Of a DNA stretch of 24,899 bases, positions 24,144-24,899 are shown piece by piece. The DNA is from DATFXF01 sp035258565. Lineage in GTDB: Bacteria; Acidobacteriota; Terriglobia; Acidiferrales; UBA7541. The notes under the pieces were generated by a model. The model did not search any database. It was not told where the DNA came from and was given only the letters and a program-made list of their open reading frames with translations. How positions within the stretch are numbered: position 1 is the first letter of the stretch; the number at the start of each line of letters is the position of its first letter. Made by a program: the position numbers and the translations under genes. The stretch lies in assembly GCA_035258565.1 (NCBI GenBank), contig DATFXF010000039.1, positions 1-24,899 of the forward strand, given 5' to 3'.

Positions 24144-24551
24144 TCATATAGGCTCGATCGTCAATTCCGAAACGCTGCCGTCCGAGATGGAAAACGCGCG
24201 GATCGGCTTCGGCTCGCCCGGTTGAACCGAAACGATGAAAAATGCGGCTTCGGGGTAGTAGGAGCACTCGATGTCGCGCGCGGAAGGCTCGTTCTTGCCG
24301 GACGGATGGGAATGATAGATGCCCAGGAGCTCGAGGCCCGCAGCGCGGATCTCGCGGAATAGACGGAACAGGTCCGCGGGCGCGATTTCAAAAGCCCTCG
24401 CGCTCGCGAGCGCGTTCCGCGCCGGAAAGATAACGGAGATCAATCCGTCGTGCCCGCCGAGCAGCCCGCAGCACTCGATGTCCGGATGGCGCCGAGCCTC
24501 ATCGGCCATGCGCTCGAGAATCTCCGCTCGTATGCGCACTACGCCGGCCAT
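24144..24551 (-). CDS. JAMM/M67-family metallopeptidase
   Basis: A 135-residue stand-alone JAB/MPN protein. The zinc site is complete: Glu26 in IECCGLLGG, then His80, His82, Ser90 and Asp93 in YHSHPSGKNEPSARDI (HxHx7Sx2D). Bacterial M67 members of this size trim sulfur-carrier proteins such as ThiS-, MoaD- or CysO-like, removing C-terminal residues to expose Gly-Gly or releasing the sulfur product. No such carrier gene is in the window, so the substrate is unknown. I chose the ATG at 24551 (AGGG about 8 nt upstream) over the GTG at 24557. It follows ftsZ by 113 bp and converges with the glycosyltransferase at 25 bp. Confidence 0.88.
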   Translation of the reverse strand: MAGVVRIRAEILERMADEARRHPDIECCGLLGGHDGLISVIFPARNALASARAFEIAPADLFRLFREIRAAGLELLGIYHSHPSGKNEPSARDIECSYYPEAAFFIVSVQPGEPKPIRAFSISDGSVSELTIEPI

Positions 24552-24639
24552 GGGCACAACCCTAGACCCCGCCCGAGCTCACTAACCCTTCGGAACACCC
24601 CGCTCCGCCCAAAGCGCGGCGCCTTCGTGGCCGTCCCCC

Positions 24640-24660
24640 ACCGACCGCTTTCGTTCGGTC
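24640..24660 (-). terminator. Hairpin just after ftsZ, possible terminator
   Basis: On the minus strand, 5 nt past the ftsZ stop, ACCGAACG-AAAG-CGGTCGGT folds into a short stem (ACCGA/TCGGT plus CG/CG around one A-G mismatch). No U-tract follows, so at best it is a weak terminator or mRNA end. The remaining 24558-24639 gap shows no other feature. Confidence 0.25.
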
Positions 24661-24664
24661 CGAC

Positions 24665-24899
24665 TCAGGCTTTCTGCGCCTGCCGCCGCAGAAAGGTGGG
24701 CACATCGAGGTCGTCGGCGGGAACTTCGTGGACGACCTCGCCGACGTCCCGTGCCGCCTCATGGACCACAGCGCGCTGCTCCCGCGAGGCCCTCCAGGTC
24801 TTCGGCAGATAGGACGTCCGCTGGTGCGGCTGGCGACGCGCGGTTTCCCGGAAGCCCGCGGCGATGACGGTAATCTTCACCGACTCTTTCATGGCGTCG
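24665..24899 (-). CDS. ftsZ: Cell division protein FtsZ, C-terminal end (5' partial)
   Basis: Only the last about 77 residues are in the window; the frame stays open to the right edge, so the ATG at 24892 is internal and not a start. The opening DAMKESVKITVIAAGF is the end of the FtsZ C-terminal domain (compare VxVTVIATGF). A linker of about 40 residues rich in Arg, His, Glu and Ala follows, then the C-terminal peptide DDLDVPTFLRRQ, the binding site for FtsA/ZipA-type membrane tethers and other regulators. FtsZ is the tubulin-like GTPase that forms the division ring. The stop at 24665 is followed by six extra residues (AQKA region) beyond the conserved peptide. A dcw cluster probably lies beyond the right edge (inference). 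Confidence 0.9.
   Translation of the reverse strand, partial: DAMKESVKITVIAAGFRETARRQPHQRTSYLPKTWRASREQRAVVHEAARDVGEVVHEVPADDLDVPTFLRRQAQKA

Overview
The window is high-GC bacterial chromosome with dense gene packing and no gene-free stretch over 300 bases. Gene content fits an Acidobacteriota genome: an archaeal-type ProRS, a short Thermotoga/archaeal-type S-adenosylhomocysteinase, TPR exoproteins beside a bifunctional penicillin-binding protein, and an NfeD/slipin pair. This assignment is an inference from families and style, not from a marker gene. I see no rRNA, tRNA, CRISPR array, transposase, integrase or prophage gene.

Layout. (1) 1-1163 (+): the 3' part of a Pro/Ala-rich protein with tandem 186-bp repeats and a C-terminal PsbP/DUF1795-like domain. 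(2) 1197-7723 (-), read right to left: metK, ahcY, tldD, pmbA/tldE, then a Tat-exported molybdopterin oxidoreductase with its own promoter. MetK and AhcY are two steps of the activated-methyl cycle; TldD and TldE form a heterodimeric peptidase and overlap by ATGA. (3) 7932-19319 (-): a run of nine envelope and translation genes, namely a small anchored protein, a class A PBP, two TPR proteins, an NfeD-type protease, a slipin, a SPOR protein, lnt and prfB. Three junctions are ATGA overlaps. prfB carries the classical programmed +1 frameshift. (4) 19555-20994 (-): proS, divergent from (5) rpiB, glyA and a GT4 glycosyltransferase at 21140-24118 (+). (6) 24144-24899 (-): a JAMM/M67 metallopeptidase and the 3' end of ftsZ, which runs off the window.

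Promoter-like sequences can be read before metK, proS, the envelope run, the molybdoenzyme and rpiB. The minus-strand ones share TTGACA-type -35 boxes, an exact 17-nt spacer and GC-rich -10 boxes of the form TA---T. Initiation is varied: TTG for metK and the PBP gene, GTG for ahcY.

Most of the window is conserved housekeeping. The parts most worth a second look are the repeat protein at the left edge, the long envelope/prfB gene run, the structured metK leader, the duplicated hydrophobic motif in the PBP tail, and an unassigned small membrane protein heading the envelope run. I did not find convincing evidence of a new defence or mobile system.
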